DNA of 64,000 nt from assembly GCA_030602715.1 (NCBI GenBank), contig JAUVZD010000007.1, forward strand, positions 1 to 64,000, given 5' to 3'. The stretch is from Candidatus Coatesiibacteriota bacterium. Lineage in GTDB: Bacteria; RBG-13-66-14; B26-G2; JAUVZD01. The stretch's first letter is position 1; every line of letters starts with the position of its first letter. Positions 34,426 to 43,331 of the stretch are shown piece by piece. The position numbers and the translations under genes are program-made. Below the pieces are notes generated by a model that ran no database searches, had not been told where the DNA came from, and was given only the letters and a program-made list of their open reading frames with translations.

Positions 34426-34488
34426 CGGGAGACGATGGACATGGTTGACCTGCGAAGGGAAACACGCACAATCGCAGTAATGATTATC

Positions 34489-34519
34489 TTGACAAATCGT
34501 TTCCTTATGTTAGTATAAA
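34489..34519 (+). promoter_or_regulatory. Possible promoter for first tail-tagged secreted protein
   Basis: TTGACA, 19-base spacer, TATAAA (or TAGTAT at 16 bases). Weaker than the promoters of the second and third copies and not part of the duplicated block. Confidence 0.5.
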
Positions 34520-34558
34520 TGGTAAGATTTCAACCATTAACCGTAGGGAGGTTCAGAG

Positions 34559-35416
34559 ATGAAGTGGATTACCATTGTTTTTGTCCTGATGTTCTTGCCC
34601 TTCTGGGCATTTGGCTTGTTGGACGATACTGGAGCCGATTTAAGCGCTCCGTTTGGGAGCCAGATACCCACACCCAATCCCGATGTGGATATTGAGATAG
34701 ATATCCTCAACACCTTCACATGTTCTTACGCATCGCATATCTTGGGATTGGATTATGTTGAGGACGAAAGCCTCTTGGGGTTTGACAGCAACTTGAACAA
34801 AACATTCTTCTATTGCGACCCTGACGACGGGACCTATGTGGACGAACTGTATCTGGCTTATTCCTCATCCCCCTTCTGTGCCGTTGCTGACGACAATGGA
34901 TATGTGTATGTGGACGACTGGGGAGAATCCTACATAAACTGGTGGGACGGATCCTGGCATTCCTTCTCCAATCCCTCTGGGACCGATGGCAGAGGGATGG
35001 ACTATGACTTTGACAGCGGTTACCTCTGGGAGACCAAATCCAGCACTGGCGTGTATCGCTTCCTCACCGATGGCACCGGCTCTGAGTTCTTCAGCCTTTC
35101 CGAGGTTCCCACCTCGATGAGCGGGCTCACCGTCTTCCCCCACGGCGACAATATGTGGTTGATGGTCACCACCTATGGCACGTTTAACTTCTACTTCTAC
35201 GAGTTTGACGGCTCTACGCTCACCTATCTGACCTACGAACCCTGTCCCACCGGCTGTTCCTCCTCCTTAGGACTGACCTATTCCGCCGAGAGGGACACCT
35301 TCTTCTGGAGTTACAATAGCGGTGGCTACAAAATCAGCGAACTGGATATCACCTTTACTTTCACCGCCGTTCAGCCGGTATCTCTCGGCTACATCAAGGC
35401 TCTAATGAGCGAGTAA
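34559..35416 (+). CDS. Secreted propeller-like protein with SLGYIKALMSE tail, copy 1
   Basis: A 285-residue protein with a signal peptide (MKWITIVFVLMFLPFWAFG). The body is rich in Asp, Tyr, Ser and Gly with recurring strand patterns (GLDYVEDESLLGFDS, GMDYDFDSGYLWE, GLTYSAERDTFFWS), suggesting a beta-propeller. The last residues are QPVSLGYIKALMSE, shared almost exactly with the next two genes though the bodies differ. I infer the tail is a sorting or anchoring tag distinct from the type A domain. GGGAGG before ATG is a clear ribosome site. Confidence 0.75.
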   Translation: MKWITIVFVLMFLPFWAFGLLDDTGADLSAPFGSQIPTPNPDVDIEIDILNTFTCSYASHILGLDYVEDESLLGFDSNLNKTFFYCDPDDGTYVDELYLAYSSSPFCAVADDNGYVYVDDWGESYINWWDGSWHSFSNPSGTDGRGMDYDFDSGYLWETKSSTGVYRFLTDGTGSEFFSLSEVPTSMSGLTVFPHGDNMWLMVTTYGTFNFYFYEFDGSTLTYLTYEPCPTGCSSSLGLTYSAERDTFFWSYNSGGYKISELDITFTFTAVQPVSLGYIKALMSE

Positions 35417-35437
35417 ATCTTAGAGGCAAGGAAAGCC

Positions 35438-35478
35438 AAAGTGGATGGGTCAATTCTTCCCATCCACTTTTATTTTTA
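35438..35478 (+). terminator. Terminator of copy 1
   Basis: Twelve-pair perfect stem AAAGTGGATGGG/CCCATCCACTTT, nine-base loop, then TTATTTTT. Confidence 0.9.
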
Positions 35479-35540
35479 AACGGCTTGGATCAGCATCGTT
35501 GCCTGAGAGGGGGAACCATCCCAATCGGGTAATTTTTTTC

Positions 35541-35569
35541 TTGACATCTTTACTATTTTTATCTATAAT
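35541..35569 (+). promoter_or_regulatory. Consensus sigma-70 promoter of copy 2
   Basis: TTGACA, 17 bases, TATAAT: perfect consensus. The leader before ATG 35673 is about 97 bases. Confidence 0.92.
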
Positions 35570-35672
35570 TTCAATGTAGTTACCCAGATAGTTAGTGGTT
35601 TTATTTTATTATTTTGTTTGTGGCTTCATAGTGAGGGGCTGAAACAAAAACCTAAAAAAAGGAGGATTTGGG

Positions 35673-36470
35673 ATGAGAATTTTACTTATTTCAGTTATCT
35701 TGGTAGCAGTGGCTGCTGTTGCCTATGGAGACCCGGGCGATATTCTTGACCAATGGCAAGTCTCTGGCCAGTCTTACAATTATGTCCGCGGGTTGGCTTA
35801 TGATTGGAACGATGAGGATGTCTGGTGTATTGATAACGATGCCGGCTATGCTATTGACTATTGCAAGTTCGACGGCGCATCACCACACGATGTAGTCGTC
35901 CCCTGGGATGATGTTTCCTCAACTTGTTACTGGGGCTTTGACATCGCCTACGATGGAACCTACATCTACATGAATGACCAGAATATTCTTGTTTATGTAA
36001 TTGACCCCACCGATGGAAGTGTGGTGGATTCCTTTAGTGCCCCTTGTGGTGGCGGAGATTATCCCGAGGGCATCGCCTACAACCAGGATACTGACTACCT
36101 TTACCACACCGGTTTTTACAGTAAGACCATGTGGGTAACCAACACCAGTGGGACTGTTGTTGATACCTGGACCAATATTCTCCCATCCGCTTCTGGTAAT
36201 ATGGGCGTAGCCTATGGATATGGAAGGATCTGGGTTACCAATAACACCACTAATGAGATCTACCGAATAGACCCAGACACCGGCACTCTTGAAGTAACAT
36301 TCGGTCACAGTATACCTGACTATGAGTTAGGTCTCTGCTGGTCACCTAACGACACATTATTTGCTGCTAATTTCTTGACTGGATACATCTACGAAATTGA
36401 GCCGGACCTAACCTTCACCAGTGTACAGCCAGTATCTCTCGGTTACATCAAGGCTCTAATGAGCGAGTAA
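35673..36470 (+). CDS. Secreted propeller protein with SLGYIKALMSE tail, copy 2
   Basis: A 265-residue protein with a signal peptide (MRILLISVILVAVAAVAYG). The body has repeated blade-like segments (VRGLAYDWNDEDVWCID, GFDIAYDGTYIYM, PEGIAYNQDTDYLY, NMGVAYGYGRIWV, ELGLCWSPNDTLFAAN) with a spacing of about 42 residues, as in SMP-30/NHL-like propellers, five to six blades. The C-terminal QPVSLGYIKALMSE matches copy 1. AAAGGAGG precedes the ATG. Extracellular binding is likely; no catalytic residues are evident. Confidence 0.8.
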   Translation: MRILLISVILVAVAAVAYGDPGDILDQWQVSGQSYNYVRGLAYDWNDEDVWCIDNDAGYAIDYCKFDGASPHDVVVPWDDVSSTCYWGFDIAYDGTYIYMNDQNILVYVIDPTDGSVVDSFSAPCGGGDYPEGIAYNQDTDYLYHTGFYSKTMWVTNTSGTVVDTWTNILPSASGNMGVAYGYGRIWVTNNTTNEIYRIDPDTGTLEVTFGHSIPDYELGLCWSPNDTLFAANFLTGYIYEIEPDLTFTSVQPVSLGYIKALMSE

Positions 36471-36491
36471 ATCTTAGAGGCTAGGAAAACC

Positions 36492-36532
36492 AAAGTGGAT
36501 GGGTAATTTCTTCCCATCCACTTTTTATTTTT
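36492..36532 (+). terminator. Terminator of copy 2
   Basis: AAAGTGGATGGG/CCCATCCACTTT stem followed by TTATTTTT, as in unit 1. Confidence 0.9.
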
Positions 36533-36596
36533 AAACGGCTTGGATTTGTATCGTCTACTGAGAGGGGGAACCATCCCAATCGGGTAATTTTTTTAT

Positions 36597-36625
36597 TTGA
36601 CATCTTGACTATTTTAATTTATAAT
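36597..36625 (+). promoter_or_regulatory. Consensus sigma-70 promoter of copy 3
   Basis: TTGACA, 17 bases, TATAAT; about 100 bases before ATG 36728. Confidence 0.9.
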
Positions 36626-36727
36626 CTTATATGGACTTTTGAGAAAGAATTCCTGCTTTGAAAAATGTGATACAATTGATATACAGAGACGGTCCAAAAC
36701 AGGTTTGACAGAAGGATTTGGTCAGTT

Positions 36728-37443
36728 ATGAATAAGATTACAGTTTTGCTGTCGATTTTGTTGTTGGTGACGCCTCCTCTATTAGCGACCGCCGACATCC
36801 TCTGGCAGGATGACTTTGACGGCTACTATCCTGGCATGCCCCTGGAGGATTCGCCGGATTGGGATGAATTCTGTCCTCCCGATTATTGGACCTTTGTTGT
36901 TGTCACCCAATCGGGAGATGACCTATGGGTCGGCGCAAATTGGTCACTTTGCATTGCCACCGGAGGCGCTGACAACCCCAATATGAAAGTCTCCGCCGGG
37001 AGGTGGACATAGGTGTCGCTCATTATGGCCTTCTAGGAGTTCTTACTCGTTATTCAATCTCTGAAGAAAATGGTTATGCTGCTGTATGTAAGGTTACCGA
37101 TACTTACTATGACCCTTACCCTCCTAGCTTTTATGGGGAGATACACTACATTGATAGTTGCTTTTCGTATGAGCGACTGGTTTCTATTGAACTGCCCGGG
37201 GCAATAAGTTCCATCAGTATCGTTGCCCACGGAGAAAACCCCGTCTATCTTGAGGCTTGGTTTGACGGTCACTGCCTTACAACCAATGATTACATTTATA
37301 ATCTTACGGAGGGCTACGGCGGAATATTCGCCGAGGGGTGTATGTGTCTAGAAGGCTACTTAGACGACTTCCTGGAGGAGGAGGTCTACGAAAATATAAA
37401 GCCCGCATCTCTCGGTTACATCAAGGCTATAATGAGCGAGTAA
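36728..37443 (+). pseudogene. Secreted protein with SLGYIKAIMSE tail, copy 3, frameshifted
   Basis: Two frames join into one protein. The first (36728-37012) has a signal peptide (MNKITVLLSILLLVTPPLLATA) and ILWQDDFDGYYPGMP, an opening typical of concanavalin-like (LamG-type) domains. It meets a stop at 37010, where the other frame (EVDIGVAHYGLLGV) continues to 37443 with SISIVAHGENPVYLEAWFDG and the tail KPASLGYIKAIMSE. One base appears missing near 37000. The cause could be real inactivation, programmed shift or a sequencing error. The intact tail and duplicated flanks show it belongs to the same family of expression cassettes as the two genes before it. Confidence 0.8.
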
Positions 37444-37530
37444 AGCTTAGCGGCTGGGAAAACCAAAGTGGATGGGTCAATTCTTCCCATCCACTTTTAT
37501 TTTTAAACGGCTTGGATTTACATCGTCGCC
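37396..37530 (+). repeat. Tail-terminator cassette repeat, unit 3
   Basis: Matches units 1 and 2 over the tail codons, terminator and AACGGCTTGGATT, then diverges; no promoter follows and the next gene is on the other strand, so the array ends here. Confidence 0.85.
37465..37505 (+). terminator. Terminator of copy 3
   Basis: AAAGTGGATGGG/CCCATCCACTTT stem with TTATTTTT tail. Confidence 0.9.
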
Positions 37531-37610
37531 TGCGAGGAAAAATACGCCCACTCCGCATAATCCTTTCTTCACATCTTTACTACCACTAACTTTCCAGATT
37601 GCTCATCACC

Positions 37611-39143
37611 TCACTTCACCGACACATACAACCTGGCCAGTTCCGTCCCGCCGATGAGCTTTAGGTTGCCCCCCTCCACCAGTTCCTGCTCGCCAATCTG
37701 ATATTCTTCCCGCCACTTCTCCGGGAACCAGACCAGCACCGCCCTACTTTCAGCCATATATTCGCCGAAATCAACCGCTCTATCGGTAACCTGCGGCGAT
37801 ATTTTTGCTATGCGTAAGCTGTATAAATAGATGGGATATGGGTAGTTGCTCACCAGGGGAGCATCTTCAGGCAATATCCGGGAAAGCTCGGCGATTCCCT
37901 CCCGCCACATCGGATTGGCATAGCCCAAAGAACCGTCCCCATACATTTTGAGGAGATAACCGCCAGTGGAAAAAGTTGCAGCCGAAAGCCAGACCAGAAA
38001 AAGGAGGAGCGCAAATCTCTTTATTCCCACCCCACTTCTCTGAGCGAATAAGAGCTTACGAAGGACGAAGACCACCAGTAAAAGCAAGGGCACAAAGATG
38101 GGGGCAAGCAGACGGCTGTCCAAAAAATCAAATTTGACGATGGTGGCAAGAAAGACCAGTCCCGAAAGATATAGCAGAATATACACAACCAGGACTATCA
38201 CCATCAACCTACCCCGACCATCCAACTCTCCTCGCATCCTTCGCAGGATTATGATTACACCGACCGCAACCAAGGCCAGAAAGGCAAACCCCACCGACAG
38301 ATGCAGCCACCGAGCCAACCCGGGGTTGGTAAGCCAGACGCCCACCACCTCTCCGATGCGTGAGAGGTTGGTGAGAAGCCCATAAGGCGAGCGACCTCTC
38401 TGCCCCACAGGACTGCCGGAGGCTATAAAACTATACATCAGCCACAAAAATAGTGGCATGCCGGCTATCAGCGAATACCAAATCGCCTTACTCCATCGCT
38501 TGCCGTCTCTTAAAGTGAAGCGGGGATAGAAAAAGATTGCCGTAACAACGGTGAAGATTGTCACCACACCTATATACCGGAGCATACACCCCAGAGCGGT
38601 CAGCAGTGCCGAGGCGACCAACGCCCTCCTCCGCTTCCTCTCCAATCCCTCTACCAACAACCATAATGCGACCATCACCACTAAGATAAAGGAGACCTCG
38701 GTCCAAATACAGGATGCGCACATCACCAGCGGGGGAGCCAAAGCCACCCCTGCCCCTACGCATAGTCCCATCCCGGGCGAGTCGGTCATGCGGAAGGCAT
38801 AGTAAGCGAAGAGAACGACCGAGCAAGCCAGTAGCAGAGCGTTGAAGAATGCGCTGGCGGTTATAGGTGATAAACAGATAGATTTAAACAGGGCTAAAAG
38901 CAGGGGGAAGGCGGGGGGCCAGAGGCTGATGTGGCTTGGCGGACCGACTTCATCCCATAGTTGGAAGGGGGAGGTGAAACCTCGCCCGCCATCTAGGTTG
39001 TCGGCGATGGCGATGTAGAAGAGCGAATCCATGGAGACGCCGGGACCGTGGTTTGACTGAGCCACAAGCACCGCTCCCCCGCTTAGCAGTGCCAAGCCGA
39101 GCAAGGGAATTAAAAAATTGCTCATGGTGGAAATAGGTCTCAC
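37611..39143 (-). CDS. Multi-membrane glycosyltransferase-like protein (GT39/ArnT-like)
   Basis: A 510-residue inner-membrane protein with about eleven membrane segments. The first loop has MDSLFYIAIADNLDGGRGFTSPF, with Asp and Tyr/Ile spacing like GT-C enzymes, and WPPAFPLLLALF resembles the conserved PPLYP-type segment of this class. The last about 100 residues are soluble (ILPEDAPLVSNYPYPIYLYSL). It probably moves a sugar from a polyprenyl carrier in the periplasm. It converges on the tail-tagged genes and faces away from glmS; substrate unknown. Confidence 0.7.
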   Translation of the reverse strand: MRPISTMSNFLIPLLGLALLSGGAVLVAQSNHGPGVSMDSLFYIAIADNLDGGRGFTSPFQLWDEVGPPSHISLWPPAFPLLLALFKSICLSPITASAFFNALLLACSVVLFAYYAFRMTDSPGMGLCVGAGVALAPPLVMCASCIWTEVSFILVVMVALWLLVEGLERKRRRALVASALLTALGCMLRYIGVVTIFTVVTAIFFYPRFTLRDGKRWSKAIWYSLIAGMPLFLWLMYSFIASGSPVGQRGRSPYGLLTNLSRIGEVVGVWLTNPGLARWLHLSVGFAFLALVAVGVIIILRRMRGELDGRGRLMVIVLVVYILLYLSGLVFLATIVKFDFLDSRLLAPIFVPLLLLVVFVLRKLLFAQRSGVGIKRFALLLFLVWLSAATFSTGGYLLKMYGDGSLGYANPMWREGIAELSRILPEDAPLVSNYPYPIYLYSLRIAKISPQVTDRAVDFGEYMAESRAVLVWFPEKWREEYQIGEQELVEGGNLKLIGGTELARLYVSVK

Positions 39144-39202
39144 CAGGACTCCTCAGGATGATGAAACTCTCTGATAAATTGTATAAATCCAGCCTAACAG
39201 AA

Positions 39203-39226
39203 ACCCCTCCCTGAGGGCGGAGGGGT
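39203..39226 (-). terminator. Terminator after glmS
   Basis: Eight-pair stem ACCCCTCC/GGAGGGGT on the minus strand followed by TTCTGTT; moderate. Confidence 0.6.
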
Positions 39227-39246
39227 AAGTATCCACTCCAACCTTC

Positions 39247-41082
39247 CTACTCCACGGTCACACTCTTTGCCAGGTTCCTCGGCTGGTCCACATCACAGCC
39301 CCTACCCAGGGCGGCGTAATAAGCCAGGAGTTGTAGCGGCACGGTAGCCATGATGGGCATTACCATGCGGTGAGAGCGGGGGAGGTAAATGGTGCTGGTG
39401 CAGTGCTCCTCAATCCCCTGGGTGCCCTCGCAGACCAGACCGAACACTCGGGCCTGGCGAGCCCGCACCTCCTGCACATTGGACAGGGTCTTCTCTATCA
39501 CCGATTCCTGGGTCATAATAGCCACCACCGGCGTTCCATCCTCCACCAGGGCGATGGTGCCATGCTTCAGCTCTCCGGCGGCATATGCCTCCGCATGAAT
39601 ATAGCTTATCTCCTTGAGCTTGAGCGCTCCCTCCCTGGCGATGGGCTCGTCAAGGTTGCGCCCCAGAAAGTAGCAGTGCTCATCGTCCAATATCTGGTCC
39701 GCCAATCCCTTGAACTCCTCCTGACGTGCCAGAAGGGAGTCAATGTCCGAGGGCAGGCGATTCAACCCCTTGATCAACTGTTTGCGATCTATCTTGGAGG
39801 AGACGCCCCTGATATCGGAGAGATAAAGACCCAGGAGGAGCAAGACGGTCAGCTGGGCGATGAAGGCTTTGGTGGAAGCTACCGCAATCTCCGGACCGGC
39901 ATAGGTATAGAGCACCGAATCGGAGTGGCGGGCGATGGAAGAGCCCTGGACGTTGGTTATAGCCAGGCTGGTAGCTCCCAACTCCCGGGCGGTATCCAAG
40001 CTGGCTAGAGTGTCCGCCGTCTCCCCCGATTGACTGACCAAAACCACCAGGTCGCGGGGATGGACCACCGGTTTCCGGTATCTGAATTCACTGGCGATAT
40101 CCGCTGCCACCGGCAGTCCCAGCATCTCCTCCAGAATATATTTGCCGTAAATGCAGGCGTGGTAAGCGGTTCCACAAGCCACCAGATGGATGCGCTTCGC
40201 CCTCCGCAAATGTTCATCAGTCACCGCCAAATCCAGCTTGACATCCCCTTTGGGGCTCAACCGTCCCTTGGTGGTGTTATGCACCACCCGGGGTTGTTCA
40301 GTTATCTCCTTGAGCATGTAGTATTGGTAGCCCTTTTTGGAGGTTTCTTCTACAGTCCAATCCACAATTGATATGTGCCGGTTGGAAGCGCTGATAGGGG
40401 GACCGTCAACAAAGGTGTCCACCTCAATAATGTCTTCAGCTACTTTGACGATATCGCCGTTGTTTAGAATATAAAATTTATTTGTTTTGCTCAACAGAGC
40501 GGGGATGTCGCTGGCGATGTAGTTTTCCCCATAACCCAATCCAATGATAAGGGGTGCGTTCATGCGGGCAGCCACCAGATAACGCTCATCTTTGTGCATA
40601 AAGACCAGGGCGAAGGAACCCTGCACCTCAACCAAGGCTTTCTTAACCGCTTCCTTCAGGTCTCCCTGGTAATGCTTTTCCACCAGATGAGCCAACACCT
40701 CGGTATCGGTCTGGGAGACGAACTGGTGCCCCTCAGCGATGAGCTTCTCCTTTAGGGGGAGATAGTTCTCAATGATACCGTTCTGGATTACGACGATATT
40801 ACCACTACAGTCCATGTGGGGATGGGCATTGATGTAGGTGGGAACCCCATGGGTAGCCCAGCGGGTATGTCCGACGCCCATGGTGCCGGTGGGCATATTA
40901 TTAGCCAGGAGCTTCTCCAATTCCTCCAACTTTCCCGGGGCTTTCTCTATCACCAGCTCCCCGGAGGAATTGACCACCGCAATGCCGGCGGAATCATAGC
41001 CCCGATAGGCGAGGTTTTCCAGCGTCTCCACCAGAAATGGACCTGCTTCCATGGAGCCTACATAACTGACAATCCCACACAT
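39247..41082 (-). CDS. glmS: Glutamine-fructose-6-phosphate aminotransferase
   Basis: A 611-residue enzyme making glucosamine-6-phosphate for peptidoglycan and LPS. The mature N-terminal Cys follows the initiator (MCGIVSYVG), so ATG 41082, with GGAGGGTGG upstream, is the right start; a longer frame would block the nucleophile. The class II glutaminase domain (about 1-240) includes TRWATHGVP and QNGIIENY; two SIS sugar-isomerase domains follow (CGTAYHAC, SQSGETADT, EGALKLKEISYIHAEAY), ending NLAKSVTVE. No glmS ribozyme sequence was seen in the short leader. Confidence 0.97.
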   Translation of the reverse strand: MCGIVSYVGSMEAGPFLVETLENLAYRGYDSAGIAVVNSSGELVIEKAPGKLEELEKLLANNMPTGTMGVGHTRWATHGVPTYINAHPHMDCSGNIVVIQNGIIENYLPLKEKLIAEGHQFVSQTDTEVLAHLVEKHYQGDLKEAVKKALVEVQGSFALVFMHKDERYLVAARMNAPLIIGLGYGENYIASDIPALLSKTNKFYILNNGDIVKVAEDIIEVDTFVDGPPISASNRHISIVDWTVEETSKKGYQYYMLKEITEQPRVVHNTTKGRLSPKGDVKLDLAVTDEHLRRAKRIHLVACGTAYHACIYGKYILEEMLGLPVAADIASEFRYRKPVVHPRDLVVLVSQSGETADTLASLDTARELGATSLAITNVQGSSIARHSDSVLYTYAGPEIAVASTKAFIAQLTVLLLLGLYLSDIRGVSSKIDRKQLIKGLNRLPSDIDSLLARQEEFKGLADQILDDEHCYFLGRNLDEPIAREGALKLKEISYIHAEAYAAGELKHGTIALVEDGTPVVAIMTQESVIEKTLSNVQEVRARQARVFGLVCEGTQGIEEHCTSTIYLPRSHRMVMPIMATVPLQLLAYYAALGRGCDVDQPRNLAKSVTVE

Positions 41083-41130
41083 TACCACCCTCCAGAGCAA
41101 TTGAAACCACGATGGATTTCGCTACACATT

Positions 41131-41159
41131 ATGATAACAAAATATGCTGTGAAAATCAA
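41131..41159 (-). promoter_or_regulatory. Promoter for glmS
   Basis: Minus strand TTGATT (41159-41154), 17 bases, TATCAT (41136-41131), about 50 bases before the glmS ATG and overlapping the end of the upstream glycosyltransferase. Confidence 0.65.
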
Positions 41160-42487
41160 TCCCCCATGTACCCAAGCATCCCCTTGAGCACCACCGCAAG
41201 ACGCTTCATCTGCCTTCCCCGTTCATACCAGCGAAAAACGGACGGGTCAGCAAAAAACTTCTCTTTTCGCCGGTCGTAAAAGGAGATAATCGCTTGGGCA
41301 ATGCCTTCGGTATCCTCGTGGGGAAGAACCCGTCCCGCTCTCAATCTCTCCACCAGCTCCCCTGTCGGCGAGGGGGGAGAGATGACCAGGATAGGTTTTC
41401 CCGCCCGCAGATACTCCGTCGTTTTCAGGGATAGGACTACCTCCCCGGCTCTGCCACGGGGGACGATTAGAAGTAAAAGGTCGGCGCCCAACATCTCCGA
41501 GATAGCCTGAGAATGTCCCACGTGTGGCAGACGCTCAGCCACCCCCTGCCCTTCAAACTCCCCAAAAAGTTCCTCCTCAGTGATGTCAACAATTCCAACC
41601 TGGCGAAAAATTACCCGCCCGCTCAAATCCCCCCTCAACTCCAAAGCACGACGAAGACCTGCCAGAAAATAACCGCCTCCCCTGCCGGGGTAGAGTGTGC
41701 CGGTGTGAACTATCCGAAAACGCCCTTCGGGGTCCTTAGGCGCCGAATCGGCGCAGGCAAAATCCTCTTCATCATATCCGTTGGGCAAATAGAGCAACTT
41801 GCCGGAAAGATGACGCCCATGGTCCTTTAGAAAATCCCGCACCAGAGGGGTGGTTACGGTAATTACCAATGCTGCTTTTCTTATCAGATACGCTTCAAGC
41901 ATTGGAGTGAGCAGCAACTCCAGGGGGTGATATTTTACCCGGAAGGGATAGTGGCGCCACAAGTCTCTGAAATCAACGATAAGTGGTTTTGCGGTGCGCA
42001 TGGATAGCATCAGGGCTACAAGTAGATTGGAAGGTGGAGGATGGGTAGCATATATCGCCCGCACCCCATGTTTGCGTATCGCCTGTAGACCGGCTCTGTA
42101 GGCGGAAGGAATCCAGCCCACCACATCATCGGGATAGAGGGCAAATCGCTTGATAATCCTTAGTACACAGATAACCGCCCGCTTGATGGACGATAACCGC
42201 TTTGTTGAATCCCCCCTTCCCCCCTCCATCTTACCCCTTCCAAACCTCTGCCGGGTTGGTATCTTGGGTGAGGGTATGCGGACAAGGATGCGGGAGAAAT
42301 CATCCGGCTCCTCACCGGTTAAATCCACAAACCGATAGTCCTTTGAGGTGAGCACCACCGGCAGAAAACCAAGCCTGGAGAGATACTTCGCCACCTTAAC
42401 CGTGCGCAGGACGCGCACCCCACCCACTGGAGGATAGAAGTGGGTGACCATCAAGATGGGTATCCTGTGTTTCCCGCTATCTTGCAT
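41156..42487 (-). CDS. Glycosyltransferase family 4-like (GT-B fold)
   Basis: A 443-residue cytoplasmic or membrane-bound enzyme. VTHFYPPVGGVRVLRTVKVAKYL at the start is the GT4 N-domain pattern; VHTGTLYPGRGGGYFLAGL opens the nucleotide-sugar domain, and RAGKPILVISPP fits the donor-site region near the end. A hydrophobic LEAYLIRKAALVITVT helix is in the middle. It would add a sugar to a surface glycan or lipid. ATG 42487 is taken (GAAAGGG upstream); a TTG 30 bases earlier is possible. It follows rpe by 60 bases and may share its transcript. Confidence 0.85.
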   Translation of the reverse strand: MQDSGKHRIPILMVTHFYPPVGGVRVLRTVKVAKYLSRLGFLPVVLTSKDYRFVDLTGEEPDDFSRILVRIPSPKIPTRQRFGRGKMEGGRGDSTKRLSSIKRAVICVLRIIKRFALYPDDVVGWIPSAYRAGLQAIRKHGVRAIYATHPPPSNLLVALMLSMRTAKPLIVDFRDLWRHYPFRVKYHPLELLLTPMLEAYLIRKAALVITVTTPLVRDFLKDHGRHLSGKLLYLPNGYDEEDFACADSAPKDPEGRFRIVHTGTLYPGRGGGYFLAGLRRALELRGDLSGRVIFRQVGIVDITEEELFGEFEGQGVAERLPHVGHSQAISEMLGADLLLLIVPRGRAGEVVLSLKTTEYLRAGKPILVISPPSPTGELVERLRAGRVLPHEDTEGIAQAIISFYDRRKEKFFADPSVFRWYERGRQMKRLAVVLKGMLGYMGD

Positions 42488-42546
42488 TGAAAGACCCTTT
42501 CGCTCTGGAAAGGGCAAGGTAAATTCTGCAGGCTCTGCTCCTGTTT

Positions 42547-43200
42547 TTACTGGATTATCTTTGCCAGATCAGCGGCGGTAGAGCCGGCGTCGGGGGACTT
42601 GAATATGGCGCTTCCCACCACCACTATGTCCGTCCCGGCATTCACCACCTCGCGGATGTTGGCGGGATCTATGCCCCCATCAACCTGAATCTTGGTATCC
42701 AACCCGGCGGCTTCTATTGTCTCCCGCATCTTGACCACCTTGGGCAGGACCGAGGGGATGAACTTCTGACCACCGTAGCCGGGATTCACCGACATCAGCA
42801 GGACCAGGTCAATGTCTGAGAGGATGTGAGCCAGGTTGGTGAGTGGGGTAGCTGGATTCAGTGACACCCCTGCCTTACAACCCAGCTCGTGGATATAATT
42901 TAACATCCTATGCAGGTGGTAGGTGCACTCCGCATGGATGGTTATCCAATCAGCTCCAGCCTTGGCAAAGAGCGGTATCTGCTCCTCGGGATTAGCCACC
43001 ATCAGGTGGCAGTCCAGCTCCAGCTTGGTCTTCTGTCTGAGCCAATACACTGTGGACGAGCCGAAGGTTATCTCCGGCACGAAATGACCGTCCATAATAT
43101 CCAGATGAATCATCTCCACCCCTTCCACCGAAACCTCCTTCAATGCCCCCGCCAGATTGGAAAGGTCCGCGGATAACAGCGAGGGAGCAAGTATTGCCAT
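42547..43200 (-). CDS. rpe: Ribulose-phosphate 3-epimerase
   Basis: A 217-residue TIM-barrel enzyme linking ribulose-5-phosphate and xylulose-5-phosphate in the pentose phosphate pathway. Landmarks: APSLLSADLSNL at the start, HLDIMDGHFVPEITFG (metal His/Asp), LMSVNPGYGGQKF and IQVDGGIDPANI. TTGGAGGAG precedes the ATG. It lies after the PASTA gene, but a terminator separates them. Confidence 0.96.
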   Translation of the reverse strand: MAILAPSLLSADLSNLAGALKEVSVEGVEMIHLDIMDGHFVPEITFGSSTVYWLRQKTKLELDCHLMVANPEEQIPLFAKAGADWITIHAECTYHLHRMLNYIHELGCKAGVSLNPATPLTNLAHILSDIDLVLLMSVNPGYGGQKFIPSVLPKVVKMRETIEAAGLDTKIQVDGGIDPANIREVVNAGTDIVVVGSAIFKSPDAGSTAADLAKIIQ

Positions 43201-43250
43201 CGCTCCTCCAATGGGAAGTTAGCACCTCTAATTTTTCCTACCAATTTACG

Positions 43251-43276
43251 AAAAAATCCCCCTTTTTGCAAGGGGG
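43251..43276 (-). terminator. Terminator after the PASTA gene
   Basis: Minus-strand stem CCCCCTT/AAGGGGG with short loop followed by ATTTTTT; placed 55 bases downstream of the PASTA gene. Confidence 0.8.
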
Positions 43277-43331
43277 AAGTTGACAACACAAGGGAAAAAT
43301 TTTCCATTGGCGCCTCTACTGCAAGTGAAAC

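Larger units (their letters stand above)
35369..35575 (+). repeat. Tail-terminator-promoter cassette repeat, unit 1
   Basis: Contains the last 16 codons of copy 1, a short spacer, the AAAGTGGATGGG terminator, AACGGCTTGGAT, GAGAGGGGGAACCATCCCAA and the promoter of copy 2. Unit 2 (36422-36630) matches it over its full length and unit 3 (37396-37530) over the tail and terminator. Confidence 0.9.
36422..36630 (+). repeat. Tail-terminator-promoter cassette repeat, unit 2
   Basis: Same order of elements as unit 1 with scattered base changes; includes the end of copy 2, its terminator and the promoter of copy 3. Confidence 0.9.

Noticed and set aside
35369-37530. CRISPR array
   Set aside because: Repeats are long, few and separated by genes; they contain terminators and promoters.
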